From Cryptomeria japonica (lineage: Eukaryota > Streptophyta > Pinopsida > Cupressales > Cupressaceae): a stretch of 64,000 bases of DNA. A program made the translations under genes and the position numbers. Each line of letters begins with the position of its first letter. The first letter of the stretch is position 1. The notes beneath the pieces are model-generated. The model did no database searches. It was not told the origin of the DNA and saw only the letters and a program-made list of their open reading frames with translations. Positions 36,421 to 47,799 of this stretch are shown here, piece after piece. The stretch spans positions 574,211,252 through 574,275,251 of the forward strand of contig NC_081405.1 in the NCBI RefSeq assembly GCF_030272615.1. The letters are read 5' to 3'.

Positions 36421-36794
36421 TAGACTAGGGGTATCTACCCTTCTAGCAAAAACTTAATTGATGGAGCACACCATTAGTCCAATATGCATCATCAGCTTTA
36501 TCATTTTCTCCGGGTTGATGTAGTGGTGCTACTACTTAGGGGGAGCAGTCAACTTTGACATTCACAGAATTTTGATATCTATGTCATATCTTTGGCATTA
36601 ATGTCAAAGGGGGAGAGCTATATGTGAAAAATAATGTTTATGGGATTCAGATCAGTTTCAGATTGGACTGCACTCCTCAGGAAGTTTTTCTTAGATTTTT
36701 TAGTTTTTCATTGTTATATCTTTTATGAGAAATGTTTGGCATTTCTTGGCACTCAGATGTTTTCTTTTTCAAATCTAGTGTTTCCATCAATGCC

Positions 36795-36805
36795 AAAGGG
36801 GGAGA
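36795..36805 (+). other. Polypurine tract of element D
   Basis: AAAGGGGGAGA just before the 3' LTR, the usual plus-strand primer. An identical tract with similar upstream sequence (ATGTCAAAGGGGGAGA) lies 190 bp earlier at 36606-36616, so the tract is duplicated. Confidence 0.85.
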
Positions 36806-36806
36806 T

Positions 36807-37880
36807 TGTTGGCAATATGGCGGAATTGATTATGTGTTGCATTGATGTTTTATCATTGATGTAAACACTATCTATTATGGTTGGTTACTAATAGACAATT
36901 TTTGGTTACCGGTAAGGGTTTAAGGTTTTACCGATAGAGCTTTTAGTGAGAATGTTTGACAGGATGCATAAGTGGTGTTCGCGCAACTTCTAGATGGAAT
37001 TTAGGATGTAGAAGATGATCCTTGATCATGCCTTGACTGATTTGTGGCATTGCTTTAGCATGGAGAATCTAATCAGGTCTGGTACCTATCTAGGTTATGG
37101 ATCGATATCGTGTTAACGCATTCTCTACACATTCCAGGATGTTTTATGGATCGATTAATGTTGTTTTGGTCTAAACCCGACATGGCATATCATTATAATA
37201 TGGATGTATGTAATGATCTTATGTAATATCTTTTACATGACTAACCTAATTAGTTTAGGACTTAGGGTTTGTATAAATTGATGTAAGATCTCATTGTAGA
37301 TTGTGGTGGCAATGGTCGTGGTTGTGGAATAAAATATCACATGCAAAGGAGATTTGGTTGATCATAGGTGACTGAATTGGGTTTAAGTAGGAGGTCAAAG
37401 GCCTCCGATATTGAGCTTAACGGAGACTATAATTAGGCATGGTAGATGCTATCTCTCGTAGTTCATTCTTGTGGATTGTTGTCCAATTACCTTGAGGTGG
37501 TTATAACCTCTTTGTAGTGAGTGAGACTCCTTTGTAATGAGTAGTATGCCCTAGGTAGTGTGCCTTCCTACACTTTACAGGCCCCTTATTGTATCACATA
37601 CTTTTTGTAGAAGTATCATCTGATTGTGGGTAGGCTTCTCACCGTGGATTTTCGCTTTACCGCGTTTTCCATGTACAAATCATGGTGTTATGTGGTATAG
37701 TTGCATTGTGTTAATTCTTTGTTTCATTTTTAAGTTTTATTGATTACTGGTATTTATTTCTACTATTCCGATATTCAATGTTTATGTGCTCCGGTTAAAG
37801 GTTATAAAGTGGTTTGATTAACATAATCTATTGACAACTAATTCACCCCCCCACTCAATTGTCCACCAGTTATCCTAACA
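36807..37880 (+). repeat. 3' LTR of element D
   Basis: 1,074 bp, TGTTGGCAATATGG to CCAGTTATCCTAACA, followed by the TSD TTATA. Confidence 0.95.
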
Positions 37881-37885
37881 TTATA

Positions 37886-39204
37886 ATGGTTTATTTCTGT
37901 TTCACAATTGTTCATCTTTTTTTTTTTGAAGTATAATATATACATATATTTTATTTATACCAATGAATTTTTGGTTAGGCCTTTGAGGATACTCGTCAAA
38001 TTAAGGCTATTTTGGTATTTCAGTTTTTATAAGATTTTTTGGTTCTCTATCTTGATTCATGTTTTGTGGCCCATTTGGGTGCCCTTCATATGACTATATT
38101 GAATAGTTTTTATATTGAAATTAGTACCAAATGATATGGAAATATGTGAGATATAAACGTGGAACAATATCTACAACAAGCTTCTGATACACCTCCCAAT
38201 AAGTTTGTATTTAAGCCATTTATTAAAAGAAATGGGTGTCTATAATTTTGGTGTGTTTTGGTTTCCATTCCTCATTTTTGTGCGCATTGTTTTTGGTGTG
38301 CAAGTTTTCGGTTCATTAGGGTTTACTTTGGTGGTGGTCCTGGAACATAATTTCTCAATCCATTATATCATTCTATGTCTTCTAATAAGGAAATTTGGAA
38401 CCTCCTAATAGGATCAAAATCAACCTTATTCTGCAAGGCAACCTACCAGTCTAGATGACAACACTCATTTCCTCACAGTGGAACTGAAATCATTTTTCCA
38501 CTGACAGTCAGGTAACCCGTGCTTCTCTTATGATGTGCATCTGTCTTCTCTACAAATGAAATGCCTTCTTTTCTGTGGTTAAATGAAAACATGCAAAATT
38601 ATTTCCATATCACTAAGTTATTGATTTCTACACACGTCTAAGTTATCTGTGAATAGCTTTGTTTTAGAATAACCTATGCAATATTAGATTTTTAGAAAAA
38701 TTAAAACATATCTTTACAAAATATTATAAGAGATTGCTAATAAATGTGTACTCTTATGGATGTTTAGTGCTTCCATTCCTCTCGATTTCAAATATCTTGT
38801 TTCAATATGTCATCTCTATCAACTCCCTCTGAATCTTTATAGCAGTCCGCAATGGACTCTTCGGTAAGCTGATATGTTTTTCCTTTTCAAAACCCCAACT
38901 TTATGGTCATTACTTTCATAATATCCCTCATTCAAAATATATTTTAAATTGATTGCATTCCTTTAATTTATACATGCTCTTTGTTTTCTAGCATATAGAA
39001 ATATAGTTATGCATTCTTTAATTGATACATTTCAATATCATTGCCACATTCAATGGTTCAAGATTCCTTAATTACATGCATTCCAAAAAACTCAATTGTA
39101 CATGAAGGCATGATCATATACATTTCTTACTACCCCTTCACATTAAGTCCTGATCACTGTTGATATTATCTTTTTGTAGGCACTTGCATAATAGTGTGCC
39201 CCCA
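37886..39204. other. Right flank of element D and upstream of the RPA70 relic
   Basis: AT-rich, no coding region. At about 38235-38340 there is a diverged third copy of the leader-like block of 29.1 and 29.8 kb (GTGCAAGTTTTCGG, ATTAGGGTTTACTTTGG). Long T-rich tracts ending TTTTTGTAG at about 39172-39180 could be an old intron end. Confidence 0.4.
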
Positions 39205-41050
39205 CCCCATGTGCAATTCAATATATCAATGCTGGAGATGACCTTCCTTTAGCATTGCTCTAGGTTTTGTCATTCCAGAAAATGCAGGGTGCCAAATATG
39301 ACACAGATATATACAAACTTGTGTTGTCTGATGGCACATACATGCAGCTAGGAATTCTACCTCCTAAGTATGTAGATCTGACACTTTTAGACACTCTCAA
39401 AATAGGTTCTATAGTTGTCTTGACAGGTTATACTTGTAGATATGTATGGAAAGGTAGAAAACATACTATGTTTATAAAAATATGCTTCTTTGATATTGAA
39501 TCCTTTGCTACAACAAACTTCAAATACTTAAACAAAACTATTTTCATTTTACAGGAGTATTATAATACTTAGTCTAGAGGTCAAATAAAGTAACTATCAA
39601 TTCTTTGGTAAACCTACATACCTATTCAAAGAACAACAACTAGAATTATTGGGCCAAGAAACACCTTCATCCTCTAAATGTTCCCTTCAGTTTGGTGGTG
39701 CACTACCATCTCAAAAAAGTGTGATCTCTGATAACATAATCCCTATAAAAATTTAAATCCCTACCAAAACAAATGGACAATCAAGGGAAAAGTCTTTGCC
39801 AAATGTCCAATACATCCATTTAGTACACCTACCAAGAATGGGCAAGTCTTCAGCTTTGACATTGTAGACACTGAGGATTGTGAAGTTAGGGTCACATGCT
39901 TTGATCAAATAGATCAACTACATTGTCATTGTGTTGATCTGGGTCCTCAGTATGTTATTTCAAAGGGCTCCAAAAAGGAGGCGAACACAAAATACAATAA
40001 ATTAAACAACCATCTAGAGATCTTCTTATCTGATGCTTCAATATTGAAACGTTGCACCCCTGACGTTGATTATACTTAGAATCACTCCCCTTTCACCCCA
40101 ATTAGTCAAGTGGTTTAGCTGATTAATAATAAATTGGCTGACATCATTGGTGTTGTTGTCTATGTTGGAGATGTCATCACAATCCATAGAAAGGATGACA
40201 GTGAAACTAAGAAGCAAATTGTTAAAATTAATGATCTATCTGGTTCAACAATTGATCTCAACCTATGGGTGCCATCATCAAAACAAAGAGGTCATGACTT
40301 AAAAAATATGTTAACCCCTGATGCTGTTCTTATCCTTGTTGTACACAATGGCAGTAAGGTTGTCAATATGACATCTGCGACAACACTACATATTAACCCT
40401 CCTTTCCTAGAGGCAGAACCCCTAATGCTAAGAGGACCTCTTCCATTGCATCCTCATGATTTCTCTTCAAGATTTACTCATATTGATGGAAGATACAGTA
40501 GGATGACTATTGCATCAATCCGTGAATGCATGAGTGTTAAACCAGAAACAATTCAAACCACTATAGTTGTTGTTCTTAGATTTGTGAATGTAACAGATGA
40601 TGACTTCTATTACGCAGCTTGTCCACTGAAAGTTAATGGTAAACCTTGCCAAAAAAATGCACTCAATAGGTTGATGATTTATGGTTCTATCCTAGATGTC
40701 AAATAAGCATGGCGGAATGCAATTACAGTTACCTTTTACCAATGAAATTGCAAGGTGCAATAGGAACTCTTTGAGAAACTACTTTTGATGAGGTAGGAAT
40801 AGAATTGATAAAAAAGACTGCAAAAGAGCTTTACATGCTCCAAAATAATGTTACCACAACACAAACACCTTAAATTGCCATTAATACAGTTGTTTCGCAT
40901 CGCTACACGTTCACTTTGTTGCTTTCTACCGACACATACAACTCAGACCCTAAGATGAAGGTTGCAATTAATAAGATCTGCGAGGTTGATTATAAAGCTG
41001 AGTTTAATGCTTTACTTGCAGAGATTTCTCACCTCTGCGCACAAACTTAG
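39205..41050 (+). pseudogene. RPA1-like: RPA70 (replication protein A large subunit) pseudogene
   Basis: RPA70 binds single-stranded DNA through OB folds. In order: the RPA70N OB fold (AIQYINAGDDLPLALL, TAG, VLSFQKMQGAKYD, YKLVLSDGTYMQLGIL) at 39212-39500; DBD-A (WTIKGKVFAKCPIHPF, GQVFSFDIVDTEDCEVRVTCF, YVISKGSKKEANTKYNKLNNHLEIFL) at about 39775-40050; DBD-B in the open stretch 40134-40706 (DIIGVVVYVGD, LWVPSS); the start of the zinc-ribbon DBD-C (FYYAACPLKVNGKPCQ); and C-terminal similarity (VDYKAEFNALLAEISHL) to 41050. Internal stops at 39261, about 39570, 40078 and 40119 are all TAG. DBD-C lacks its second cysteine pair. Spacing near 39500-39700 may include intron remains. A Helitron-borne copy is possible, but I found no Helitron ends. 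Confidence 0.85.
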
Positions 41051-41219
41051 ATCTATACTGCACCTCTTGGCTATTTATAATACTTTTCTTTCATATAAGA
41101 CTTATTAAGTTTCCTCTTGTGCATTTTTACATATTTTATATGCGTACAACCCTCCTACATTATAGACAATTCTATGACAATCATTATAATGATACATGAC
41201 CAATACATTTCTAATATTT

Positions 41220-42190
41220 TCATGGTTAGGGTTACCATAAATTTTAGGGTTTGGCTTTGGTTTAGGATTATGGTTAGGATTAGGGTTTAGTTGTAAGGTT
41301 AGGGTTACCATCAAGGTTAGGGTTTGGCTTTGGTTTAGGATTATGGTTAGGGGTAGGGTATAGTTGTAAGGTTAAGTTTATGGCTAGGGTATAATGTCAG
41401 GGTTACAATTGCATTTAGGGTTACATCAAAGTTAGGGTTAGAATTAGGGTTATGGTTTAATTATATTAAAGTTAGGATTAAATTAGTATTTAAGTTTAAT
41501 TATGATTAGGGTTTGGACTAGATTAAGGTTAGGATTAAATTAAGATTAAAGTTCAATTTAGGTTAGGGTTAAGTTTAGGGTAGGATTAGTGTTAGGGTTA
41601 GGGTTTAAGATTATGGTTAGGTTAGTGTAATGATTACGGTTAGGGTAAGAATTATGATTAGGGTGATGGTTTGTTTTATGGTTAGGTTTATTGTTTACAT
41701 CATGATTGGGGTTAGGGTCATAGTTATGATTATGGCTAAGGTCATAGTTAGGATGATGGCTAAGGTTAGGGTTAGGGTTAGGATTAGGATTAGGTTTAGA
41801 GTTAGGGATAAGGAATATTTTTAGGGTTAGGGTTTATTGTTATGGTTATATTAGGGTTAATGTTTAGAAGTATGGTAAGGATTATGGCTAGGGTTATGGT
41901 TTACATCATGTTGGGGTTGGAGTTAGGGTTAGGTTTATGGTTAGGCTTAGGGTTACATTTATGATTAGGATTATAGCTAGGGTTAAGGTTTACTTCATGG
42001 TTAGGTTTAGGGTTAAGGGTCATTGTTAGAATTAATTTTTTGTGTTTATATCATGGTTATTGTTAGGGTTAGGATTTACATCATGGTTAGCATTAGGTTT
42101 ATTGCTTGGGTTAGGGTTTAGGGTTTGGGTTATTGTTAGTTTTAGGGTTATAATTATTGTCCTCATAAGTTTTAGGGTTATGGTTATGAT
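41220..42190 (+). repeat. Degenerate interstitial telomere-like repeat
   Basis: About 970 bp of TTAGGG, TTTAGGG and derived TTATGG/TTAGGA units in one orientation (GGGTTAGGGTTAGG at about 41765-41780). Both 6- and 7-base spacings occur. A 73-bp higher-order duplication begins at 41224 and 41297 (GGTTAGGGTTACCAT). ORFs such as 41630-41824 are products of the repeat. The plant telomere motif is TTTAGGG; old interstitial arrays of it are known in plants with large genomes. Confidence 0.9.
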
Positions 42191-42482
42191 TAAACTTCAA
42201 AACATCTAATTCAGCAATTTACTCTCTCAATTTCTCTAATTTGCAAGCGAACATGGAATTTGTAAAGAAAACATAATAGCAAAACACATACATAGCTATG
42301 AAATATATGAATCGACTGACCTTAATTCAAATTCCATACTCATAAAAATTTAATATGTCAATGCGATTGTAACTGCTAAATATTTTTTTTCTTTTATGAA
42401 TGTGCTGAGACTGTATAAGAATGCATAAAATCTGAAAAAGTCACTGAAGGATTGTAATAAAATTTCTATCTTTTAAATAAAT
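42191..42482. other. Spacer between telomere-like array and LINE3
   Basis: AT-rich, no coding content recognised. Ends in the LINE3 target site. Confidence 0.4.
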
Positions 42483-42495
42483 AAAAATTATAAAA

Positions 42496-45335
42496 AGAAA
42501 TTATATGCCATTAAAGCCCTCAAGGATGATAAAGCCCCATGCTCTGATGGACTTCCTGTTGAGTTTTACAAAACCAATATTGAGTGGGTCACCAAAGACT
42601 TATATGACATATACACCGAAGCATTTGATAATGGCACCCTTGGGGAGTCCATCAATAGGGGAATTGTTAAACTTATCCCAAAAGATGGGGACAAAGCGCT
42701 CATAAAAAAATGGAGGCCAATTACTCTCCTTAATGTTTCCTATAAAATCCTGGCCAAAGCCCTAGCCTCTCACCTTGAGAAAATTCTTCCCAAGTTCATC
42801 TGCTCTACCCAAACAGGATTCATTAAAGGTAGGTATATCTTGGAGAACCTTGTCACTAGCTGGGAATCTATGGAATGGGCCAAGACCTAAAATCAAGATA
42901 CTACCATGTTCCTTGTGGACTTTGAGAAAGCCTATGACAGGGTGGAATGGGACTTCATCCTCATGATGCTTAGAGCCTTTGGTTTCCCTAGCGAGTTCTG
43001 TAAATATGTTCAAATTCTCCTCAAAGATGCCTCAGCCCTAGTTGAAGTTAATGGGTCACTGTCCTAGCCTATTCCTCTATCTAGATCCATTAGATAGGGC
43101 TGCCCGCTTGCCCTTGCTCTATTTGTCATTGCCTCAGATGCCCTCTTTTACCTCCTGAGAGATGATACCCTATCCCCTAAAGTTCATAGCATTAAGATGT
43201 TGGATGCCACTGAATTGCTCAACATATAGTTATCTAATGACACCGCGCTCTTCTTGGAGCTCTCTGAGCATAACATTGACTCCCTCAATAAAAAACTTGC
43301 AATCTTTGGAAGAGCCTTTGGTGCTCATATCTCCAATTCCAAATATATTATGCTTGGGTGGAAAGAGGAACCCCCGAACTGGCTTCAATAGTTTGGATAC
43401 TCATGGGGAGGACCTAATAAAATAGTCAGATACCTTGGTATCCCTTTTTTTGTCTCTCCTTCTCTCAAAGACATGTGGATTTGGGTCAAAGAAAAGATTG
43501 ACAAAAAACTTAACAAATGGGACAATAGAGTTCTATCCTTGGCTGATAGGATCCAAGTCTGCCAGAAAATCCTCTCCTCCTATAGTTTATACTACTCCTC
43601 TGTCTAGATGTTCAACAACTACCAAATTTATGAGATCCAAAAATCTATCAGGTGCTTCCTATGGTCTGATGGTAAGGGTAAAAGAAAGGCCCATGCGGTC
43701 AAATAGATTTGGTGCCACATAGATAAGAAACTTGGTGGGCTGAGACTTAAGGATCTCAGAACACAAAGAATTTCTCTGGCTGCCAGATGGATATTTCATG
43801 CCTTGGAAGGACAAGAACCCTGGAAGATTCTTGTCAGAAATAACATACAAAATGGCATCTCCAAGTCTGCCAAATCTTGGAAAGCCCTCCCCTTTAGTGA
43901 TCTGGTAGCAAGCGGATTCTCAATGTCAATTCAAGGAACTTGGGTGTTTAAGTCCATCTAGAAAGCCTGGGAGCATGTGCGTAAACTTATTGCGAACTCT
44001 AATATTGACTGTAATAACACCTTGCATGGGGAAAGGTCAATATGGTGGAACCTCTACCATAACTCTAAACCCCTTGCTTTAACCCAAGGATGCTCTACTA
44101 GGTGTTGGTATAATAAGGGCATTAAATATCTCATGGACATCTTGGAACATGATAATCTCATCAAATGGGAGGATCTTAGCAATAAATTTGGCCTCCCTGC
44201 CTCGCATAAGAGAACCTACAGTATGATTAAAAATATTTGTGCTTGTCTAGATCTTCCTAGGAACATTGATGTAGATGCTCACAGATACCTCTCATTCCGA
44301 TGGAAGGATGGCTCCCTCCTCTCAAAGGTTAAAGCCAAAGCTATTTACAAACTGTTCACTCATGATACCACAGTGATAGATCATGTTAACTCCCTCTGGT
44401 ATGTTGACCTTAATACCTCTACCTGGCAGAAAATGTTTGAGAAACTATGGAAGTCCCCCATCCCCCCTAAAATCAAATGCTTCACGTGGCAACTAATGTT
44501 GGATAGACTGCCTATTAGGAATAACTTTGCTGCCTTCGACCTATGCTTTGTATGTAGGAAACCTGAGACTATGCAGCACATCTTTTTTGATTGCATTTTT
44601 GCCATAGAGGCCTGGCTGATGTTTGGAATCTCCATTACTGACAATGTTTATACTCTTGATATTATTACTGGATTCATTTATGGCCTCAAGAAGGATGCTA
44701 ACCTATTCTAGAAAATTCTTTCTTCTTTCATACTTTGGTTTATTTGGAAACTTAGAAATGAGGAAAAATTCCAAGGTACTGATAGAACTCTTACTGGGTT
44801 TTTTAAGAAACTCACACGTTATAAAATTGTTGTGTAGGCATGCTTTTTGATGAATGTTGAGAGGGAGAAGCTGATGTGTTTCCTTAGGGATGGCCAGGTA
44901 ACCATGTTCATATATGAGATGAAGGATGGCTTTGAATGGGCTAGAATTGCGGAGAACCAGACTGCATTCGATGAGGTTCTAAAGAAGTTGATCAAGGAAT
45001 TCAGGGACAACAGAGGTCCCTACTTTGATAAGTCCGAGATGTTTACCCAGGTCCTAGAGTGGAAGAAGGTGGTGTGGATGGAAGGTCCACAAGGATGGAC
45101 AACATGGTTGGAAAACCAGGATGGGATTCTACAATAGGTGTTTAGTAGCTCTTTTAGTTGATGTTTATGGATCACTGTATATACTCTTTCTCGTAACTTT
45201 TTTTTTGCTAGGAGGATGTCTATGTTCAGTCGGATAATCTCTCTGGTTGATGGTTAAGGCTCTGCCTCCCATGCTCATTTTTGTATAAACTCTCCTTATT
45301 TTGGTATCTCGATATTTAATATAAAAAAAAAAATA
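42496..45335 (+). mobile_element. LINE3: 5'-truncated non-LTR retrotransposon
   Basis: Starts abruptly inside RT and ends with a UTR and an A-rich tail (AATATAAAAAAAAAAATAAA, about 45319-45335). Flanking AAAAATTATAAAA at 42483-42495 and 45336-45348 is a probable 13-bp target-site duplication. It lacks RNase H and differs from LINE1 and LINE2 in RT sequence, so it is another L1 lineage. Confidence 0.88.
42507..45137 (+). pseudogene. LINE3 ORF2: RT to C-terminus, one frame with ten internal stops
   Basis: One frame runs 877 codons without a frameshift. RT blocks: AIKALKDDKAPCSDGLPVEF, KKWRPITLLNVSYKILAKAL, FLVDFEKAYDRVEWDF, and RxGCPLALALF with TAG at x. The catalytic FADD reads LSND (about 43230-43241), so one Asp is lost. 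Next are YLGIPFF, GGLRLKDLR and the zinc motif CFVCRKPETMQHIFFDC (about 44548). The last ~95 codons (MNVEREKLMCFL...QGWTTWLENQDG) replace the RNase H of LINE1 and LINE2; family unknown. Internal stops: TAA 42888; TAG 43065, 43095, 43227, 43389, 43605, 43704, 43959, 44709, 44835. The terminal stop is TAG at 45135. Confidence 0.88.
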
Positions 45336-45836
45336 AAAAATTATAAAATAAAGATATATATTATTTTTATAACAAATTATTTATAATTCAATTTTTAAAA
45401 AAATAATAATATAGATTAAATTTTAGTTAATTGTTAGTATGATGAAGATAGACATAATTGATTAATAGTTAACCTCAAAGTGCATGGTACTAGAAAATAA
45501 ATATCATTTTTTTATTATTATTATATTATCATATCTTTATATTATTATTATAATATTATTTTGACAAGTTAAATTATTTTTTATTTATGTGTGTATTAAT
45601 ATGCCTTTTGGGTAATCATAGTTTAATTTTTTTGTTTACATTGCATTATAAGAACCCTTTGACTATGCTTACATTATTTTGACCAATGTAAATAATTTTT
45701 TTAACCAATGTGAATTATATATATGATGATAATGAGTTGGTGAATACGGATTATAATTATTTACTGTTTAAAAATATAAATTTAAAGTATAGATAAATGA
45801 AAAATATTCAAGTAGTAATAGATAATTACTAACATG

Positions 45837-45941
45837 TTGAAGAGGCAAAATCAGTGTTCCATGTGCACGTGGCGAGTATATCGGAGGAAAGCTGTTAGAG
45901 ATAGAGAGATCGGTACACTTCGAATTTCTCTTCACCTCTAG
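45837..45941 (+). pseudogene. RING-gene C-terminal fragment in S2
   Basis: 35 codons read LKRQNQCSMCTWRVYRRKAV and then RDREIGTL to TAG, matching residues 65-100 of RING copy 1. Only the last two zinc ligands remain. It is joined directly to sequence that in S1 lies ~1 kb upstream. Confidence 0.85.
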
Positions 45942-46204
45942 TTTACGTTGATAATTAGAGGAGTTATTAATTATTTCTTCTATTAAGGTAGGTAATGTCC
46001 CTTTCTTTTGATGATAGAATACCATTTTAAATTTTTAGTAGCTGTGTAAGGACTCTATCTAGACAAATTCAAGTATCAATGAGTCTAAAATCAATTAATA
46101 CCATCAAATTCACGAATGTTTTTGTATCTATTAGATAAGAGCAAGGCCTCTTGATTTCCTGTGTTAACATGCATATAGTATCAACGATGGGCTAGTTCCT
46201 CTTG

Positions 46205-46270
46205 AATATAATCTGGTAGAACGAATGGAGAGGCAGAGGGAAAGAGAGATGATAGAAGTGATAGAACGCC
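46205..46270 (+). pseudogene. RING-gene linker fragment in S2
   Basis: Reads VERMERQREREMIEVIERLPAI, the charged helix preceding the RING in the other copies (VERHREREIRQVVEDLPSI). It lies downstream of the C-terminal fragment at 45837, so either a second RING gene once stood here, as in S3, or the order was rearranged. Confidence 0.65.
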
Positions 46271-47799
46271 TACCTGCAATAAAATCATTTTGTTCTTTAT
46301 CTATATTTTTCTGCATTTTAAATTTTCCAATATTATCAAGCTTTCTAGTATTCTCATTAACTAATTGAATTAAGAAAAAAATTAATTTAGATAATCACTT
46401 TTCATTGAGGGGTTTCTCTTTTACCTCACGTGTAACCTTTGGATGTTAATTTCATACATGATACACTTGAATAAATAAAGGATTATTATATTCAATTTTC
46501 ATATAAAAGTTTTCTTTTAGCCCTATGATTCAATTACATTTGGGCTAGGGTTTGGGCTATAATTCAATTAGGATCAGAATTCAAATTAGGATTAGGGATC
46601 AATAAGAGTTAAATTAAGATTGAATTTGTAGGTAGGGTTTTAAATAAATTCACCTTTTTTTAATTGTTAAATGAATAACAATTAGTTTTAGAATAGATTT
46701 ACAACTTTCTAACTTTTGAAATAGAAAATTTCTAAATTGTTTATAAATATATAAGTAACATTTCTATTCCATTTTCCCTTTTCTTATGTAAATCATTTTA
46801 TCTTCTAAAATCAAACTATTTTTTATTTTGTTTAATTTTTAAATGAATCACTAGTTTTAGAATAAATTTAAATCTAAAATATAGATTTAAATAAAATCTT
46901 TTTATATTTTCTAGATATACATTTCTATTCTATTAACTTCCAAAATTAAAATAGATGATTTAAATAGAATCTTTTTAAATTTTCTAGAGATACATTTCTA
47001 TTCTATTAACTTCAAAAATTAAATTAAAAAATATGAGAACAATGCAAACAATGCAAACAATGTCCTCATAAGCTTTAGGTTTAGAAATACTAAGAAAACA
47101 AAGTTTCTATCATGTTCATTAAAGAAGTGTCAAATTTAATACTCATAGAATATAAATAGTCAAGCCAATAATAGAAATATTGAAAGAAATTTTATTTATT
47201 ATTATTATTTATTGTTTTAAATTAGTTATTAAGAAAATGCAATCAATAAAAAATTATATTTAATATGCAGTTTCAAATGAAAATAAATAAAATTATTATG
47301 TTTTATTACAGATTTTGAACCCTCACAAACATTAAAATTAGAGAGAAACAACACAACCATTCACTCAAAACAACCAGATACCCAACAAAATAAAATTATT
47401 GCTATAAAATTGAAGATAAATAATTAAATTAAAAATATTAATTATTAATATTTAATTTCATCTTTCAGATTAACTCAACTTAAATTTTAATCTCCTTATT
47501 TTAAAATTTTCTCTCGCTATTTTAAAATTTTCTTTATTTTATAAATATAAGCGTACCGATCTATCCATCTCCAGCCCGTTCCATCCAAAATCTCCACCCA
47601 AATGCAGGCCAAAGCTTCTTAAAATCACCACCCAAATGCAGGCCTTCCATTACTTGTTTATTATTTCTCTCTCCCGCTGTCTCTCTACTCTTTCTTCCAG
47701 AGCACTGAAAAAATTTATGCAGAATCTTCAGTTAAATCATTTGCCATGGTTTCAGTGAATTTTATTTGTAAATTTAAATTTTGTAATAAAATGTTTATA

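Larger units (their letters stand above)
31210..37880 (+). mobile_element. Element D: complete Ty1/copia element (dead)
   Basis: 6.67 kb with LTRs 31210-32284 and 36807-37880, PBS at 32287-32298, polypurine tract at 36795-36805 and a perfect TSD TTATA at 31205-31209 and 37881-37885. The order gag, protease, integrase, RT, RNase H is complete but full of stops and shifts. The two LTRs differ at roughly one base in ten in their first ~180 bp by eye, so the insertion is old. The LTRs are unrelated to those of A, C and E. Confidence 0.95.

Noticed and set aside
39205-41050. Helitron carrying the RPA-like gene.
   Set aside because: No Rep/helicase sequence and no recognisable TC...CTRR ends with a hairpin nearby.
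41630-41824. Open frame of 64 codons (MITVRVRIMIRVM...).
   Set aside because: Pure translation of the telomere-like repeat.
42507-45137. TAG could be a reassigned sense codon, since LINE3 would then read through almost completely.
   Set aside because: Nuclear genes of seed plants use TAG as stop. Other relics here have indels, TAA and TGA as well, and catalytic residues are also lost. Transition decay explains the pattern without recoding.
45712-46180. Independent small gene in the S2 segment.
   Set aside because: It aligns with non-coding DNA plus the last 35 codons of RING copy 1 and has lost the rest.
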